NCBI RefSeq assembly: GCF_018069865.1
Contig: NZ_JAGQDG010000001.1
Span: 248,001-312,000, forward strand
Direction of reading: 5' to 3'
DNA: 64,000 nucleotides
DNA from: Ideonella paludis
GTDB taxonomy: Bacteria; Pseudomonadota; Gammaproteobacteria; Burkholderiales; Burkholderiaceae_C
The notes under the pieces are model-generated. The model had not been told where the DNA came from. It searched no databases and saw nothing but the letters and a program-made list of their open reading frames with translations. The number at the start of each line of letters is the position of its first letter. Within the stretch, counting starts at the first letter, position 1. Below, in pieces: positions 8,479-16,539 of this stretch. A program made the translations under genes and the position numbers.

Positions 8479-8791
8479 AGTAATGCGCGCCATAGTGCGG
8501 CCGCAAGCCCGGTGCGCCGTTGTCACGGCCGCCCACTCGCAAAGCAGCCGCATGCGCCTGTTCAACCGCCACACGTTTGGGCGCGCTGAAGGCCACATGA
8601 AAACCTGGGCCCGGTGCTGAGGCTTCGTCGCGCAGTTTCAGGCACAGCTTGTCCTTGCCATCCTCCCAGCCATAGCCGACGGCCGTTTCGTCTTCAAACA
8701 CACGGCGAAAGCCCAAGGGGGAGAGCAAAGCGTCGTAGAACGCTGCCGCGTGTGCGAGGTCGCGAACGCCGAGCGAGAGGTGGTGGAGCAT
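8414..8791 (-). CDS. VOC-family (glyoxalase/bleomycin-resistance fold) protein
   Basis: A 125-residue two-module VOC protein: MLHHLSLGVRDLAHAAAFYDALLSPLGF at the N-terminus and YFAAFLIDPDGHAIEVV at the C-terminus, where the family has a metal-binding His and Glu. Members include glyoxalases, dioxygenases and resistance proteins; small single-domain forms like this are mostly uncharacterised. Its stop lies inside the thioesterase remnant, so the ancestral thioesterase and VOC genes overlapped tail to tail. Confidence 0.83.
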   Translation of the reverse strand: MLHHLSLGVRDLAHAAAFYDALLSPLGFRRVFEDETAVGYGWEDGKDKLCLKLRDEASAPGPGFHVAFSAPKRVAVEQAHAAALRVGGRDNGAPGLRPHYGAHYFAAFLIDPDGHAIEVVINAPA

Positions 8792-8854
8792 AGGCGCATT
8801 GTGAACCTACACTTTGACGACAATGGCACCATCACCCATTCGCGGCCTCTGCCC

Positions 8855-9292
8855 ATGCGCCATTCCCGCCCGTTCACTGACGCTGTCTGGTTCCTGACCT
8901 TGCTTGGTCTGCTCGTCTCCTTGGGAGCAACAGTGCTGATCGGCGCAACCTTACCCCTCAGGTCGTTGGATTGGCTCGATGCTGACTCGCAGCAGTCCTC
9001 GGTTGTTCTGGTGGCTGGAGTGACCTCGTTTTGGGCAGGAGACACCCTTATCCGAGCGGTTTCCTTTGGGCTGGGTGCCTGCTGCGCTTTCCTGATTGCC
9101 CACACACCCACTTGGCGACTTCTGACGAGTCTTGTCCTTGTCGGGCTCCTTGCCACGACGTTCGCTCAGTTCCCGTTACCCGCCACACCATGGCAATTGG
9201 CTCTTTGGGCGAGTGCGGCGCCGGGTGCATCTATGCTGGTTGGTATGGGCTTCCTCCGCTGGGCGAGGACCAACAGGCCTTCAGACCAGTGA
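8855..9292 (+). CDS. Small membrane protein of unknown function
   Basis: A 145-residue protein with four or five hydrophobic segments, for example AVWFLTLLGLLVSLGATVLIG and WRLLTSLVLVGLLATTFAQF. No family is recognised. I start at ATG 8855; the frame is open further upstream but would overlap the divergent VOC gene. The base composition looks somewhat less GC-rich than the flanking genes, in keeping with the accessory character of 5-9.3 kb. Confidence 0.55.
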   Translation: MRHSRPFTDAVWFLTLLGLLVSLGATVLIGATLPLRSLDWLDADSQQSSVVLVAGVTSFWAGDTLIRAVSFGLGACCAFLIAHTPTWRLLTSLVLVGLLATTFAQFPLPATPWQLALWASAAPGASMLVGMGFLRWARTNRPSDQ

Positions 9293-9320
9293 CTCCTCAG
9301 CCATCGCCAAGATCGAACAG

Positions 9321-10001
9321 TCAACCTTTGGGCCACCACCACAGGGCTCCATAACCTCGCCGCACCTTGCCTGCCTGCTCCAGTTGCGCCAACACCGCAC
9401 TCACCGTTTGCCTGCTCAACCCGGCTTGTTCGGCAATTTGGGCTTGGGTGATGGCCAAGCGCAGTGCGCCATCTGGGGTCTTCGCCGCATCCCCTTGCGC
9501 ATGTGCAGCCGCTTGCAGCACCGTGCCCACACGCTCCAGCGCACTGCGGTGGCGGGCAGCTTGCAGCAATTGCAGGTTGCCATCAAAGCGCCGCGCGAAC
9601 TCGGCCATCAACCAGCGCGCAAAGGCGGGCACCTCGTCCATCAGCAAGGCATAGGCTTCAGGGCCGAAGACCCACAGCGTGCTGGCCCGCAGGGCTTGGG
9701 CTTCGTAGCTGGACGGGCGCGCGGTGGCAAAGGCCGCCAGGCCGAACAGCTCGCCCGGGGGCAATTGCGCCAGCACCGAGCTTTGGCCATCCACCCCCTG
9801 AAAGCGGGCGGCCAACACGCCGCTGTGAACGCCATAGAGCGCCGTCACGCGCGCGCCTTGCGCGAAGACCAATCGCCCTTTGGCCAAACGCTTGAGCGGC
9901 ACCAGGCGCTGCAGGTGCTGGCGCTGCGCAGCCGTCCATGCCACGGGGCAGCCAATAGCCGCCAACCAATCTGCGGGATGGGCGGTGCTCAGGTCTGCCA
10001 T
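9321..10001 (-). CDS. Crp/Fnr-family transcriptional regulator
   Basis: A 226-residue protein with an N-terminal cyclic-nucleotide-binding-type beta-roll (VFAQGARVTALYGVHSG, LPPGELFGLAAF) and a C-terminal winged helix with recognition helix QAGLSRQTVSAVLAQLEQAGKV. The Fe-S cysteine cluster of Fnr is absent, so the effector is unknown. It is transcribed away from the DUF2332 gene; the shared 79-base spacer carries a perfect dyad (10028-10047) that is a candidate operator. Confidence 0.85.
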   Translation of the reverse strand: MADLSTAHPADWLAAIGCPVAWTAAQRQHLQRLVPLKRLAKGRLVFAQGARVTALYGVHSGVLAARFQGVDGQSSVLAQLPPGELFGLAAFATARPSSYEAQALRASTLWVFGPEAYALLMDEVPAFARWLMAEFARRFDGNLQLLQAARHRSALERVGTVLQAAAHAQGDAAKTPDGALRLAITQAQIAEQAGLSRQTVSAVLAQLEQAGKVRRGYGALWWWPKG

Positions 10002-10027
10002 GGTGCGTGGCGCTCCTTTCTAGGCTG

Positions 10028-10047
10028 AATGTCAAGCATTGGACATT
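10028..10047. promoter_or_regulatory. Candidate Crp/Fnr operator (AATGTC-N8-GACATT)
   Basis: A perfect 6-8-6 inverted repeat in the divergent spacer between the Crp/Fnr gene and the DUF2332 gene, about 26 bases from one start and 33 from the other. The architecture fits dimeric Crp/Fnr binding, though the half-site differs from the CRP (TGTGA) and FNR (TTGAT) consensus. Confidence 0.45.
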
Positions 10048-10080
10048 TGAGCATGGCCGCAGTGTTTAAGCTCCTAGGCC

Positions 10081-11235
10081 ATGGACACGCATGACATCCC
10101 CGCGCTGCTGCGCGAGTTCGGCCAACACCACTGCCCTGAAGAACCGCTGTACCAGCGCTTGTGTGCGCTGCTGGCTGACTCCCCCCAGGCCTGTGCTTGG
10201 CTGGCCACCGCACCGCCCACCCAGCGCAAAGCCAACCTCTTGCTGGCCGCCGTGCATGATCAAGTGTTGGCGGCGCCCTCAGCCTTGGGCGCTTGGTTTG
10301 CCAGCGCGGGCGGCAACAAGCCGGCTGATGCCCCGGGCTTGGCCGAAGCGCTGCAAGACTTTCTGCAGATCCACGCCACTGCGCTGGCGCATCAGGTGCA
10401 GACGCGCAGCACCCAGACCAACGAAGTGGGGCGCTGTGCGGTGCTGTGGCTGGTGCTGCAGGACATGGCCTTGGCCCGTCTGCGGGCCGATCACGCCACC
10501 CCTGTGCGCATGGCCCTGTTCGACTTTGGTTGCAGCGCAGGCCTGAACCTGGGCCTGCCGTGGATGAACTTCCGCCTGCATCAGCACGGGCGCTCATCAG
10601 GGCACGTCAACGCAGGCCTCCCGCAGGCGCCTCATCTGGACTGCGAGCTCATCGGCCCCTGGCCGCAGGCCGCCACGGCCCCCACCGCGTTCACGCTCAG
10701 CCATCGCGCCGGGGTGGACCCCGCCTTGATCGATGTGCAAGAGCCTGAAGCGGTGCGCTGGCTGCAAGCCAGCTTGTGGCCCAGCGACACGGCCCGCCGC
10801 CAACGCTTGGATGCGGCGGTCGCTCTGGCCCGCACCCAGCCTGCCGAGTTGCAGCAGGCCAGCGCCGGTGCCGCCTGTATCGACACGCTCAGCCGTTGGC
10901 TGGCCGGTCTGCCGGCAGACACCTGGCCCATCATCCTCAACACCTGGGTGCTGTACTACGCCTGCGCCGCTGACTTAGTCGAGCACCGCGCTGCCCTGCA
11001 AGGGCTGCTGCAGCGCTACCGCGCCACCTGGGTCAGCGCTGAGGACGTGGTCACTACCACCACGCTGTTTGGCCCGCCGCCTGCGCTTGCACCGGTCGAA
11101 GGCGTCGGGCGCCAGCAGGCCCACCCCCAGACCTTTTGGGTCACGGCCGAAGCGGGTGCAGCAGGCTTGCAAGCGCGCCATGTGGCGCGCAGCCATCCGC
11201 ATGGGCGGTGGGTGCGGTGGGATGGGCCACCTTAA
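10081..11235 (+). CDS. DUF2332-family protein
   Basis: A 384-residue protein with the DUF2332 hallmarks: QTNEVGRCAVLWLVLQ followed by LFDFGCSAGLNLGL. The latter resembles the glycine-rich motif I of S-adenosylmethionine-dependent methyltransferases, so a methyltransferase-like fold is plausible, but no activity is established for the family. It is divergent from one Crp/Fnr gene and its stop overlaps by four bases the stop of a second, convergent one, which suggests control by one or both. Confidence 0.75.
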   Translation: MDTHDIPALLREFGQHHCPEEPLYQRLCALLADSPQACAWLATAPPTQRKANLLLAAVHDQVLAAPSALGAWFASAGGNKPADAPGLAEALQDFLQIHATALAHQVQTRSTQTNEVGRCAVLWLVLQDMALARLRADHATPVRMALFDFGCSAGLNLGLPWMNFRLHQHGRSSGHVNAGLPQAPHLDCELIGPWPQAATAPTAFTLSHRAGVDPALIDVQEPEAVRWLQASLWPSDTARRQRLDAAVALARTQPAELQQASAGAACIDTLSRWLAGLPADTWPIILNTWVLYYACAADLVEHRAALQGLLQRYRATWVSAEDVVTTTTLFGPPPALAPVEGVGRQQAHPQTFWVTAEAGAAGLQARHVARSHPHGRWVRWDGPP

Positions 11236-11867
11236 GAGGCCGGCCCCGCCAAAGCGCCCTCACGCAATCGCCTTCGGATGCGCGAAAGCCCCACGTCCGT
11301 CAGCCCCAAATAGCTGGCCAAACGGTGTTGGGGCACCTGCTCCAGCCACGAGGGCGCGTCTTGCAAGACCTGCAGATAGCGCTCGGTGGCGCTGAGCATC
11401 AGCCATTGGTGTTCGCGCTGGGTCAGGCGTTGGCGTTCGGCCATCAGGGCTTGCAGCAGCCAGTCGGCCACGCGGGCCTCCAAGGACTTGGCCTGATCGA
11501 GTTGCTGAGGGCTCAGCACCAGCAGGCGGCTGGGCACTTGGGCTTCGATGCGCCAAGCCTGTGCCGGCAAGCCCAGCGGCGGGGCGAGCCAATGGGCCGC
11601 CGGGTGAAAGTGATGCACCCGCTCGCGGCCGTCGGGGCCTGCGAACACGGTGGCCAGCAGGCCCTCTTCCACCCAGCAGGCCGCCACCGCTGCAGGCGCG
11701 GCTAGCCAGGCTTGACCCGCCGCTAAGCTGAGGCGCGGCAAGGCTTGCCAATAGGCGCGCAGCCGCTCTTCGGCCAAGAGCTGGGCCAGCCAATCCGGCG
11801 TGCACACGGCGCAGGCAGGGGTCGAGGTCGAGGTGTCAGGAGGGGTGGCGTGCGTCATCACAGACAT
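11232..11867 (-). CDS. Crp/Fnr-family transcriptional regulator (diverged)
   Basis: A 211-residue protein. The N-terminal effector domain is weakly conserved (WLAAPAAVAACWVEEGLLATVF); the C-terminal helix-turn-helix is clearer (QHRLASYLGLTDVGLSRIRRRLREG), matching Crp/Fnr proteins in which 'YLG.....LSRIR' forms the recognition region. Effector and targets are unknown. A 10-bp palindrome (AACCGCGGTT, 11869-11878) lies directly at its start. The next ATG, at 11858, is an alternative start. Confidence 0.75.
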   Translation of the reverse strand: MSVMTHATPPDTSTSTPACAVCTPDWLAQLLAEERLRAYWQALPRLSLAAGQAWLAAPAAVAACWVEEGLLATVFAGPDGRERVHHFHPAAHWLAPPLGLPAQAWRIEAQVPSRLLVLSPQQLDQAKSLEARVADWLLQALMAERQRLTQREHQWLMLSATERYLQVLQDAPSWLEQVPQHRLASYLGLTDVGLSRIRRRLREGALAGPAS

Positions 11868-11941
11868 GAACCGCGGTTAATGCAGCCAGCGGCATCAGGG
11901 CAGAGAGTCGAGGCTTGGCATCAACGATAAGGCATTCGACC

Positions 11942-12736
11942 ATGGATTGTGACGACCGCATGCGCTGGAACTGGACGCACTTGTTGGCCCTGGGCTTGTG
12001 GACACCGGTGGGTGCAGCACTCCTGGCTCACGGGGCCCCCGCCACGGCCACGGCGGTCTGGCTGGGGCTGTGCTTGCTGGGTTTTGGCCTGGCCGAGCGG
12101 CGCTGGCCTTATCGGCGCGATTGGCAGCCCTCCACCCGGGCCATGAGCATGGACGCCGCGCTGCTGCTGGCCGCTGCCGTGGTGGACGGCATGCTCAAGC
12201 ATGGCGGGCTGTGGCTGGCCCAGGTGCTGGCCAGCTTGGGCCACAGCCCCGGCTGGGCAGCGTCTTGGCCGCTGGGGCTGGCCGTGCCGGCGGCCGTGCT
12301 GGCTGGCGAGCTGGGGCCTTATGCGCTGCACCGCTGGGCGCACCGCAATGCCTGGGGCTGGCGCTGGCACCGCCTCCACCACGCTCCCACGCAGGTCAAC
12401 ACCAGCAACAGCGTGCGCGTGCACCCGCTGAACCTGGCATGGAATGTGGCCTCACGGGGGCTGCCGTGGTGGGCCCTGGGCTTCAGCGCGGAGGCCTTGG
12501 CCTGGGCCACGATGTTCATGCTGCTGCAAGGCGTGGCGGTGCATGCCAATGTGGCCGGCCGCATCGGCCCCCTGGCCTGGTTGATTGGCAGCGCCGAGGC
12601 GCACCGCCTGCACCACAGCACCCAGCCGGACGAGGCGCTGAACTATGGCACCAGTGTGCCGCTGTGGGACCAGCTGCTGGGCACCTGGCGGGCCCCCACC
12701 ACCGCAGGGCCGCAGGAGGTGGGGCTGCACCGATAA
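11942..12736 (+). CDS. Sterol desaturase/fatty acid hydroxylase superfamily protein
   Basis: A 264-residue integral membrane di-iron oxygenase-type protein. The histidine boxes are all present: HRWAH, HRLHH and a final HRLHHS, which bind the two irons. The superfamily hydroxylates or desaturates lipids, carotenoids or ether lipids; the bacterial substrate cannot be inferred. I start at ATG 11942, which precedes the first hydrophobic segment (LLALGLWTPVGAALL). It ends 39 bases before the aminotransferase gene, so cotranscription is likely. Confidence 0.85.
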   Translation: MDCDDRMRWNWTHLLALGLWTPVGAALLAHGAPATATAVWLGLCLLGFGLAERRWPYRRDWQPSTRAMSMDAALLLAAAVVDGMLKHGGLWLAQVLASLGHSPGWAASWPLGLAVPAAVLAGELGPYALHRWAHRNAWGWRWHRLHHAPTQVNTSNSVRVHPLNLAWNVASRGLPWWALGFSAEALAWATMFMLLQGVAVHANVAGRIGPLAWLIGSAEAHRLHHSTQPDEALNYGTSVPLWDQLLGTWRAPTTAGPQEVGLHR

Positions 12737-12775
12737 TGGGCGCACTCCTTTTCCTCCTCATCTGCGAGACAGCCC

Positions 12776-13969
12776 ATGTTTGCCCACATCGAGCCCTATG
12801 GCGGCGACCCGATCCTGACCCTGAACGAGAACTTCCAGAAGGACCCGCGCGAGGGCAAGATCAATTTGTCGATTGGCATCTATTTTGACGATGCGGGCCG
12901 CATTCCGGTGATGGGTGTGGTGCAAGAGGCCGAGCGGCGCATTGCAGCCAATGTGGGCCCCAAGCCTTACCTGCCAATGGAAGGCCTGGCCGCGTTCCGC
13001 AGCGGCGTGCAGAACCTGCTGTTTGGGGCCGAGCATGCCGCCCTGAAGGCAGGCCGCGTGACCACGATTCAAACCGTGGGCTCGTCTGGCGGCTTGAAGG
13101 TGGGGGCAGATTTCATTGCCCGCTGGTTCCCCGGCAGCGCCGTCTGGGTAAGTGACCCGACCTGGGACAACCACCGCGCGGTGTTTGAAGGCTCGGGCCT
13201 GACGGTCAACACCTATCCCTATTACGACCCGGCCACGGGTGGCCTGCGCTTTGACGCGCTGCTGCAGACTTTGCAAGGTCTGCCCGCCAAGAGTGTGGTG
13301 CTCTTGCATGCCTGCTGCCACAACCCGACCGGCGTGGACCTGACCGCCGCCCAGTGGGACGCGCTGATCCCGGTGCTGCGCGAGCGCGGCCTGATCGCCT
13401 TCTTGGACATCGCCTACCAAGGCTTTGGCGACGGCATGGTGGAAGACGCCTATGCCATCCGCGCCCTGGCCGATGCGGGCTTGTCCTTCTTCGTGGCCAA
13501 CTCCTTCTCGAAGAGCTTGTCGGTGTACGGCGAGCGCTGCGGCGCGCTGTCGGTGGTGTGCCCCGACAAGGCGCAGGCGGAGTTGGTGCTGGGCCAGCTC
13601 AAGTTCACCGTTCGTCGCAACTATTCCAACCCGCCGCTGCATGGCGGCCAACTGGTGGCCACCATCTTGAACGACCCAGCTTTGTTCACGCAGTGGGGCG
13701 AGGAGTTGGATGCGATGCGCGTGCGCATCCGCCAAATGCGCGAGCAACTGCATGCCATCGTCAGCGCCAAGGTGCCGGGCCGTGATTTCAGCTACTTCCT
13801 GACCCAGCGCGGCATGTTCAGCTACACCGGCCTCTCCCCGGCTCAGGTGGACCGTCTGCGCGAGGAGTTCGGCGTCTACTTGGTGCGCTCGGGCCGCATC
13901 TGCGTGGCCGGCTTGAACAGCCGCAATGTGGAGCGCACGGCGCAGGCGATGGCTGAGGTGTTGAAGTAA
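12776..13969 (+). CDS. Aromatic/aspartate aminotransferase (class I, PLP)
   Basis: A 397-residue class I aminotransferase of the AspC/TyrB group, moving amino groups between aspartate or aromatic amino acids and 2-oxoglutarate. The PLP lysine is K246 in [16 protein letters not shown]; other markers are [12 protein letters not shown] and the C-terminal [11 protein letters not shown], which holds the substrate-carboxylate arginine. TyrB and AspC cannot be separated by eye. A short palindrome follows the stop, then the long gene-free stretch. Confidence 0.9.
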   Translation: MFAHIEPYGGDPILTLNENFQKDPREGKINLSIGIYFDDAGRIPVMGVVQEAERRIAANVGPKPYLPMEGLAAFRSGVQNLLFGAEHAALKAGRVTTIQTVGSSGGLKVGADFIARWFPGSAVWVSDPTWDNHRAVFEGSGLTVNTYPYYDPATGGLRFDALLQTLQGLPAKSVVLLHACCHNPTGVDLTAAQWDALIPVLRERGLIAFLDIAYQGFGDGMVEDAYAIRALADAGLSFFVANSFSKSLSVYGERCGALSVVCPDKAQAELVLGQLKFTVRRNYSNPPLHGGQLVATILNDPALFTQWGEELDAMRVRIRQMREQLHAIVSAKVPGRDFSYFLTQRGMFSYTGLSPAQVDRLREEFGVYLVRSGRICVAGLNSRNVERTAQAMAEVLK

Positions 13970-14056
13970 AACCTCGCGAGGTGTCGGCGCTTGCGGCGAC
14001 TCGTGCAAGCGTTGAGTCGTACCGCAAAGTTCGGGAGGCGTGCATACGCTGAGGCG

Positions 14057-14150
14057 TGCGGCAGGGCTTGGGGGCGTGATTCCGCTCATGTCACCCGGCC
14101 TTCGGCCTCCTTCTTTACTTCGCTACACCACACCCCCAAGCCCTGCCGCA
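14057..14150 (+). repeat. Palindromic repeat element, copy 1
   Basis: Terminal inverted repeats of 22 bases (14057-14078 and 14129-14150) match at 21 positions and enclose a 50-base loop. The loop contains CCGCTCATGTC, a small GGCC-TTC-GGCC hairpin and TTTACTTCGCT. The core is shared with copy 2 read on the other strand. Confidence 0.85.
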
Positions 14151-14339
14151 TGTCGGTATGTCGCTGTGTGTTTTCCCGAGTAATGCGGCGACTTTCGTGA
14201 GCTTGCTGAGTTTGTCACCATGCCTGCCCGCCGACCGCTCTGGCGCGGGGTGAGGTCCGTAGTGATTTGATAGGCACCGAGCCGCGCCTCTTCTGCCTTC
14301 AGCGTCATCCCGCATCAACCTTTCCGGCTGCAGTGACGT

Positions 14340-14419
14340 TGGGCTTCCCCAGAGCGAAGTAAAGGGGGAGGAGGAAGCCGTAGGCTGACGACGGAGGACA
14401 TGAGCGGCGGGGAAGCCCA
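14340..14419 (-). repeat. Palindromic repeat element, copy 2 (inverted)
   Basis: A perfect 11-bp terminal inverted repeat (14340-14350 with 14409-14419) encloses 58 bases. On the minus strand the loop reads CCGCTCATGTC, then a CGGCTTCCTCC-type block, then TTTACTTCGCT, in the same order as copy 1, although the stem sequence differs. Loop order is conserved while stems keep pairing, so the element seems to be maintained as a structure. Confidence 0.8.
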
Positions 14420-14557
14420 GCGGCGCTGCGGCTGCACCAACGGTCTTAGGGCACCGATTGCAAGTCGAGTTCTCCTCGTCGACGGTTTAGACCGCCCCCT
14501 CCACAACGCGCCGCACCTCGCCGCTAGCATCACCCGCTTTCACTGAGGAAGACGCCC

Positions 14558-14914
14558 ATGATGCTGGCGGCCAATATCGTCGTGGGCCTGATTGCAGCCC
14601 TGCACATCTACATCCTGGTGCTGGAGATGTTTCTCTGGACCACCCCGCGTGCGCGGCGCGCCTTTGGCACGACGCCTGAGTTTGCGGAAGCCACCAAGGT
14701 GCTGGCAGCCAACCAAGGCCTCTATAACGGCTTCTTGGCAGCAGGCCTGATCTGGGGCTTGGTGCTGGGCGACGCGGGCTTTGGCGTGAAGGTCTTCTTC
14801 TTGGCCTGTGTGGCAGTGGCCGGTTTGTATGGCGGCGCCACGGCCAGCAAGCGCATCGTCTTCATCCAGACCTTGCCGGCCGTCATCGGCCTGCTGCTCT
14901 TGATGGGCCGCTAA
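14558..14914 (+). CDS. DUF1304 membrane protein
   Basis: A 118-residue protein with four transmembrane segments. The pattern AALHIYILVLEMFLWTTPRARRAFG and ANQGLYNGFLAAGLIWG is typical of DUF1304, a family of small inner-membrane proteins of unknown function. GAGGAA seven bases upstream supports ATG 14558. It converges on the LysR gene. Confidence 0.85.
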   Translation: MMLAANIVVGLIAALHIYILVLEMFLWTTPRARRAFGTTPEFAEATKVLAANQGLYNGFLAAGLIWGLVLGDAGFGVKVFFLACVAVAGLYGGATASKRIVFIQTLPAVIGLLLLMGR

Positions 14915-14925
14915 CGCCACCGCGT

Positions 14926-15870
14926 TCAGCCCACCATCGGCCCCTCAATGCCCGCCAGCAGACCGCGCAACCAGCGCTGGGCGGGCAGCGCGTCTTTGCG
15001 CAAGTGCCACATCATCTCCACATGCACGCGCCCCAGCGGCAGCGGCAAGGGTTTGACCACCAAGGCATCCGCAGCACCTGTGGCTTCCACAAAAGATTGC
15101 GGCAGCACCGTCAGCAAGTCGGAGCCGGCCACCACGCGCCCAGCGGTGTAGAACTGGTTGACCGTCAACACAATGCGGCGCTGCTGGCCCACGGCCGCCA
15201 AGGCTTGGTCCACAAAGCCATGGGCCCGGCCTGAGAAGCTCACCAGCAAGTGGTGGGCAGCGCAATAGGCCTCCAGCGTCAACGGTTGGTCAGCCAGCGG
15301 GTGGCCGCGGCGCATCACGCAGACATAGTGGGTGTCGTAGAGGCGCTGGTGGCGCAGGGCCGCGTCGTCGCCCTGGGCCAGCAGAGCGGCCATGGCGTCG
15401 GGGAAGTAGCCCACCGCCACATCCACCTCGCCGCGCTCTAGCATGGCCCGTGGGTCACGCGTGGCCAAGGGCACCACGCGCAAGTTGGCCAGGGCCTGTT
15501 GTGCCTCAATGGCCTGCACCAGGGCCGGCATCAGCAAAGCGGCGGTCGCGTCGGCCATGGCCAGGCGGAAGGCGACGCGGTCGCGCGCCGGGTCAAAGGC
15601 GCTGGGCGCAAAAGCCTGTTGCAGCGTGCCCAGCGCCGCGCGCACCTGCGGCCACAAGGTTTGCGCCAGGGGTGTGGGCCGCATGCCGTGGGCGGTGCGC
15701 TCAAACAGCGGCTCCCCCACCGACTCGTTCAGGCGCTTGAGCGCATGGCTGACGGCCGGCTGCGTCATGGCCAGCACCACAGCGCTGCGCGTCAGGCTGC
15801 CTTCGGCCATCACGGCGTCAAACACGCGCAAAAGGTTCAGGTCCAGGGTGCGGAAGTTAAGGCTGCTCAA
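14926..15870 (-). CDS. LysR-family transcriptional regulator
   Basis: A 314-residue LTTR. Residues 1-65 hold the winged helix-turn-helix (LNLLRVFDAVMAEGSLTRSAVVLAMTQPAVSHALKRL); the rest is a periplasmic-binding-protein-like effector domain. No ATG is available at the right place, so the start is probably TTG 15870. It faces two small ORFs across an AT-rich 103-base spacer, where an LTTR would normally bind. The effector is unknown. Confidence 0.87.
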   Translation of the reverse strand: MSSLNFRTLDLNLLRVFDAVMAEGSLTRSAVVLAMTQPAVSHALKRLNESVGEPLFERTAHGMRPTPLAQTLWPQVRAALGTLQQAFAPSAFDPARDRVAFRLAMADATAALLMPALVQAIEAQQALANLRVVPLATRDPRAMLERGEVDVAVGYFPDAMAALLAQGDDAALRHQRLYDTHYVCVMRRGHPLADQPLTLEAYCAAHHLLVSFSGRAHGFVDQALAAVGQQRRIVLTVNQFYTAGRVVAGSDLLTVLPQSFVEATGAADALVVKPLPLPLGRVHVEMMWHLRKDALPAQRWLRGLLAGIEGPMVG

Positions 15871-15973
15871 GATATTCGGTTTATTGATATCACTTCTGCC
15901 AATTATTCAATAGACACTCATTAGTGCAAACCCTTATGCTTCAGCCCATCTCTTCTTTGATCTGCTGATTGCC
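15871..15973. promoter_or_regulatory. AT-rich divergent spacer between LysR gene and small ORFs
   Basis: This short spacer is clearly richer in A and T than its surroundings, with ATATTCGGTTTATTGATATC and AATTATTCAATAG. Divergent placement next to a LysR gene makes it the likely site of both promoters and of the LysR operator, but no single T-N11-A box can be chosen with confidence. Confidence 0.4.
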
Positions 15974-16222
15974 ATGACCGCCGCCACTTTCACGTTTGCC
16001 CCCGCCCCCCGCCCAGCCCGTGCCATGCGCGCGGTGTCGCTGCGCCAGGCTCTGCAAGCGCAAGTGGACCAAGCGTGGCAAGACCTGAGCCGCGCCCTGG
16101 TGCGTGCCGCCGAGTTGCGTGCCGCCCCGCATCTGCGCCATCTGGCCCAGCAGTACGAACCCGATCTTCCCGCCTTGGCTGCCGAATTGCGCCGCTTGGG
16201 CACCCCGCACACCCGCGCCTGA
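15974..16222 (+). CDS. Small hypothetical protein (82 aa)
   Basis: Encodes a basic, Ala/Arg/Leu-rich protein whose middle (LRQALQAQVDQAWQDLSRALVRAAELRAAPHLRHLAQQY) looks like one long amphipathic helix. There is no signal peptide, membrane segment or known domain. Its ribosome site is not convincing. It sits divergent from the LysR gene and 43 bases ahead of another small ORF, so both could be LysR targets. It could still be spurious, as GC-rich DNA produces such frames. Confidence 0.5.
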   Translation: MTAATFTFAPAPRPARAMRAVSLRQALQAQVDQAWQDLSRALVRAAELRAAPHLRHLAQQYEPDLPALAAELRRLGTPHTRA

Positions 16223-16265
16223 TCGGCCCTGGTGTCTTTCACGCCCTGAACCGCAGGAGTCATTC

Positions 16266-16532
16266 ATGTCTGCCATCACCTCCCAAACCTTTAGCCTCAG
16301 CCCCCGCATCACCGCCCCGCGTGGCGCCCGTGTCGCCGCCGAGGTCTTTCTGTCGGGCGCCCGCTTGCTGGCCCGCCTGAGCAGCGCCCCCAAGATCCGC
16401 GCCGCCCGCTTGGCCCGCTCGCGTGACGCCGAAGCGGTGCGTGGCCTGGCGCGCAGCGTCGAGCGTTCGGACCCCGGCTTTGCCGCCGACCTCTACGCCG
16501 CCGCGGCCCGCCACGACGGCCTGAACGACTGA
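16266..16532 (+). CDS. Small hypothetical protein (88 aa)
   Basis: A basic, Ala/Arg-rich protein starting MSAITSQTFSLSPRITAPRGARVAAEVF, preceded by a strong AGGAG site at good spacing, which makes translation more believable than for the ORF before it. The C-terminal half (EAVRGLARSVERSDPGFAADLYAAAARHDG) looks helical. No family is recognised. It ends seven bases before the convergent aldehyde dehydrogenase stop. Confidence 0.6.
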   Translation: MSAITSQTFSLSPRITAPRGARVAAEVFLSGARLLARLSSAPKIRAARLARSRDAEAVRGLARSVERSDPGFAADLYAAAARHDGLND

Positions 16533-16539
16533 GTGAGCC

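Larger units (their letters stand above)
13970..14557. other. Gene-free stretch with two palindromic repeat elements
   Basis: About 590 bases without a credible gene. It contains two copies, in opposite orientation, of a palindromic element (14057-14150 and 14340-14419), and a degenerate direct repeat beginning TGCGGCGACT at 13992 and again at 14184, the two copies bracketing the first element. The short frames here translate into low-quality protein. The final 13 bases hold the ribosome site of the DUF1304 gene (GAGGAA, 14545-14550). Confidence 0.75.

Noticed and set aside
12758-14089. A 443-codon open frame on the minus strand across the aminotransferase
   Set aside because: Shadow of the class I aminotransferase gene on the plus strand, which has a PLP lysine and full family motifs.
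14057-14150. Palindromic element as an ordinary Rho-independent terminator of the aminotransferase gene
   Set aside because: The 50-base loop, absence of a T-run and the presence of a second inverted copy with shared loop blocks fit a repeat element better.
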